Below, piece by piece: positions 5,212 to 6,190 of a stretch of DNA of 6,190 bases. Numbering within the stretch: position 1 is the stretch's first letter; each line of letters opens with the position of its first letter. The stretch comes from an uncultured Verrucomicrobiota bacterium (GTDB lineage: Bacteria > Verrucomicrobiota > Kiritimatiellia > CAIQIC01 > Lenti-01). The notes under the pieces were generated by a model. The model was not told where the DNA came from, did not search any database, and saw only the letters and a list, made by a program, of their open reading frames with translations. The translations under genes and the position numbers were made by a program. The stretch covers positions 1 to 6,190 of the forward strand of contig CALKWZ010000088.1 in assembly GCA_938003985.1 (NCBI GenBank). The letters are read 5' to 3'.

Positions 5212-6190
5212 ATGGAACTCCTTTCCCCAGAATCGGCGGCCGCCTGGTGCCGCGGCGCCTGGCGCGGCGCACCGCCCGCGGCGCCGCTGCGCGCCGTGAC
5301 CGTGGACAGCCGGCAGGTCGGTCCCGGCCACCTGTTTTTCGCGCTGAAAGGCGAAAAGGCCGACGGCCACGATTTTCTCGCGGCCGTTGCCGCCGCCGGC
5401 GCGGCGGCCGTCGTGCGCGCCGATTATCCGGCCGACCGTCTGCCGGCGGGCGGCGCGTTCCTGCGCGTGGACGACGTGCAGGCCGCGCTGGGCCGCTTGG
5501 CGGCGGGCTATCGCGGAACGCTCTCCGCGCGCGTCGTCGGCATCGGCGGCAGCGTCGGCAAGACGACCACGAAGGAACTCGTGGCCGACCTGCTGGCGAC
5601 CGTCGGCCGGACCGCGCGCACCGCGGGCAATTTCAACAACGAGATCGGCCTGCCGCTGAGCGTGCTCGGCGTGGACCGCGCCTGCGCGTTCGCCGTCCTC
5701 GAGGCCGGCATCAGCCATCCCGGCGAAATGGCCCCGCTGCGCGACGTGCTGCGGCCCGACGCCGCCGTGATGACGACCATCGGGCCGGTCCACATCGAGT
5801 TTTTCGCCTCGGTCCGCGCCATCGCGGAAGAGAAGGCCGCGTTGCTGGAAAAACTGCCCGCGGACGGTTTCGCGGTGCTGGACCGCGACGACGAATTCTT
5901 CCCGGTCCTGCGCGCGCATTCGTCCGCGCCGGTCGTGGCCATTTCGCTGGCCGATCCCGCCGCCGACTATTTCGGGGAAATCTCGCCGTCCGGCGAACTG
6001 CGCGTGCGCGAACAGGCCACGGGAGAACGCGCCGATCTGCCCGTGCCGCCGCCGGGCGGTTTCATGGCGCGCAACGCGCTCGCGGCCGTGGCCGCGGGGG
6101 CGGACGGGCTGATGGTGGAGGTGCATGTCCGTCCACCCGATGTCGGACTGGATTTTTTCGAGGTCCTTGATGCCGGCGTGGTTTTTGAGC
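5212..6190 (+). CDS. murF: UDP-MurNAc-tripeptide:D-Ala-D-Ala ligase MurF, partial
   Basis: MurF adds D-Ala-D-Ala to UDP-MurNAc-tripeptide, completing the cytoplasmic peptide. Of the usual 450 or so residues, 326 codons are in the window and the frame runs off the right edge. Seen: the N-terminal UDP-binding domain with VDSRQVGPGHLFFALKGEK (31-49), the P-loop GIGGSVGKTTTK (110-121; the third residue is more often T), GNFNNEIGLPLSVL (139-152), GISHPGEMAPL (166-176), TIGPVHIEFF (189-198), the lysine of AIAEEKAALLE (K208) and a final FMARNALAAVAAG (284-296). After residue 296 the sequence no longer resembles MurF, and the C-terminal domain is absent. The ATG at 5212 fits the family N-terminus but has no Shine-Dalgarno sequence; GGAAAGGA at 5161-5168 is too far away. 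The 57 nt gap after murE holds no terminator, so the gene is probably cotranscribed. Confidence 0.93.
   Translation, partial: MELLSPESAAAWCRGAWRGAPPAAPLRAVTVDSRQVGPGHLFFALKGEKADGHDFLAAVAAAGAAAVVRADYPADRLPAGGAFLRVDDVQAALGRLAAGYRGTLSARVVGIGGSVGKTTTKELVADLLATVGRTARTAGNFNNEIGLPLSVLGVDRACAFAVLEAGISHPGEMAPLRDVLRPDAAVMTTIGPVHIEFFASVRAIAEEKAALLEKLPADGFAVLDRDDEFFPVLRAHSSAPVVAISLADPAADYFGEISPSGELRVREQATGERADLPVPPPGGFMARNALAAVAAGADGLMVEVHVRPPDVGLDFFEVLDAGVVFE
6099..6190. other. Anomalous right end, probable junction within murF
   Basis: MurF homologues continue after NALAAVA with a helix and an RG-containing turn about 20-30 residues later. Here the open frame instead reads ADGLMVEVHVRPPDVGLD and then DFFEVLDAGVVFE. 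GADGLMVEVH resembles a motif of AroH-class DAHP synthases, but the following residues do not continue that family. The last 60 bases have clearly lower GC than the rest. The minus strand over the same bases is also open and reads KNHAGIKDLEKIQSDIGW with strong third-position C bias, so a minus-strand gene fragment is possible. A chimeric assembly end is the simplest reading; a real rearrangement or divergence of this MurF are alternatives. Confidence 0.4.

Noticed and set aside
3631..6126. 831-codon minus-strand ORF across murE and murF
   Set aside because: It is antisense to two certain genes with intact motifs. Its product is rich in Gly, Arg, His and Ala with no recognisable domain, as expected from stop-poor antisense frames at 70% GC.
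3807..6170. 787-codon + strand ORF in another frame over murE and murF
   Set aside because: Extreme Arg/Pro/Gly-rich product; a frame-shifted shadow of the real genes.

Overview
The window is about 70% GC and carries the start of a division and cell wall (dcw) cluster on the + strand: rsmH (mraW), ftsL, ftsI, murE and the first two thirds of murF, in the classical order. The four genes rsmH to murE are packed with 1 nt gaps or short overlaps (TGA-a-ATG between rsmH and ftsL, an 8 nt overlap between ftsL and ftsI, a GTGA overlap between ftsI and murE), so they are almost certainly one transcription unit. A 57 nt gap without a terminator separates murE from murF.

The products act together in septal peptidoglycan synthesis. 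MurE and MurF are cytoplasmic ligases that add the third amino acid and then D-Ala-D-Ala to UDP-MurNAc-peptides. FtsI is the membrane-anchored class B transpeptidase that crosslinks the polymer at the septum. FtsL is its small bitopic divisome partner. RsmH is the 16S rRNA methyltransferase that conventionally heads the cluster. MurE has the DNPR motif of the meso-diaminopimelate type and FtsI has no PASTA domain, which points to a Gram-negative cell envelope. Together with very high GC and a divergent surface-type repeat protein, this would fit a member of the PVC group (Kiritimatiellota or Verrucomicrobiota). That placement is a weak inference; no rRNA or clade marker is present.

Layout: 1-429 holds the N-terminal part of a minus-strand gene with an immunoglobulin-like surface repeat, running off the left edge. 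430-623 is the divergent spacer, with two perfect hairpins and an unresolved + strand reading frame that ends 16 nt before rsmH. 624-5154 is rsmH-ftsL-ftsI-murE. 5212 to the right edge is murF. From about 6099 to 6190 the sequence no longer looks like MurF and has a different composition, so the right end may be a chimeric join or a genuine rearrangement.

I found no novel multi-gene system. The core is a well-known cluster. The points worth checking are the two window ends, the missing mraZ, the murE/murF in-frame arrangement and one unusual MurE motif residue.
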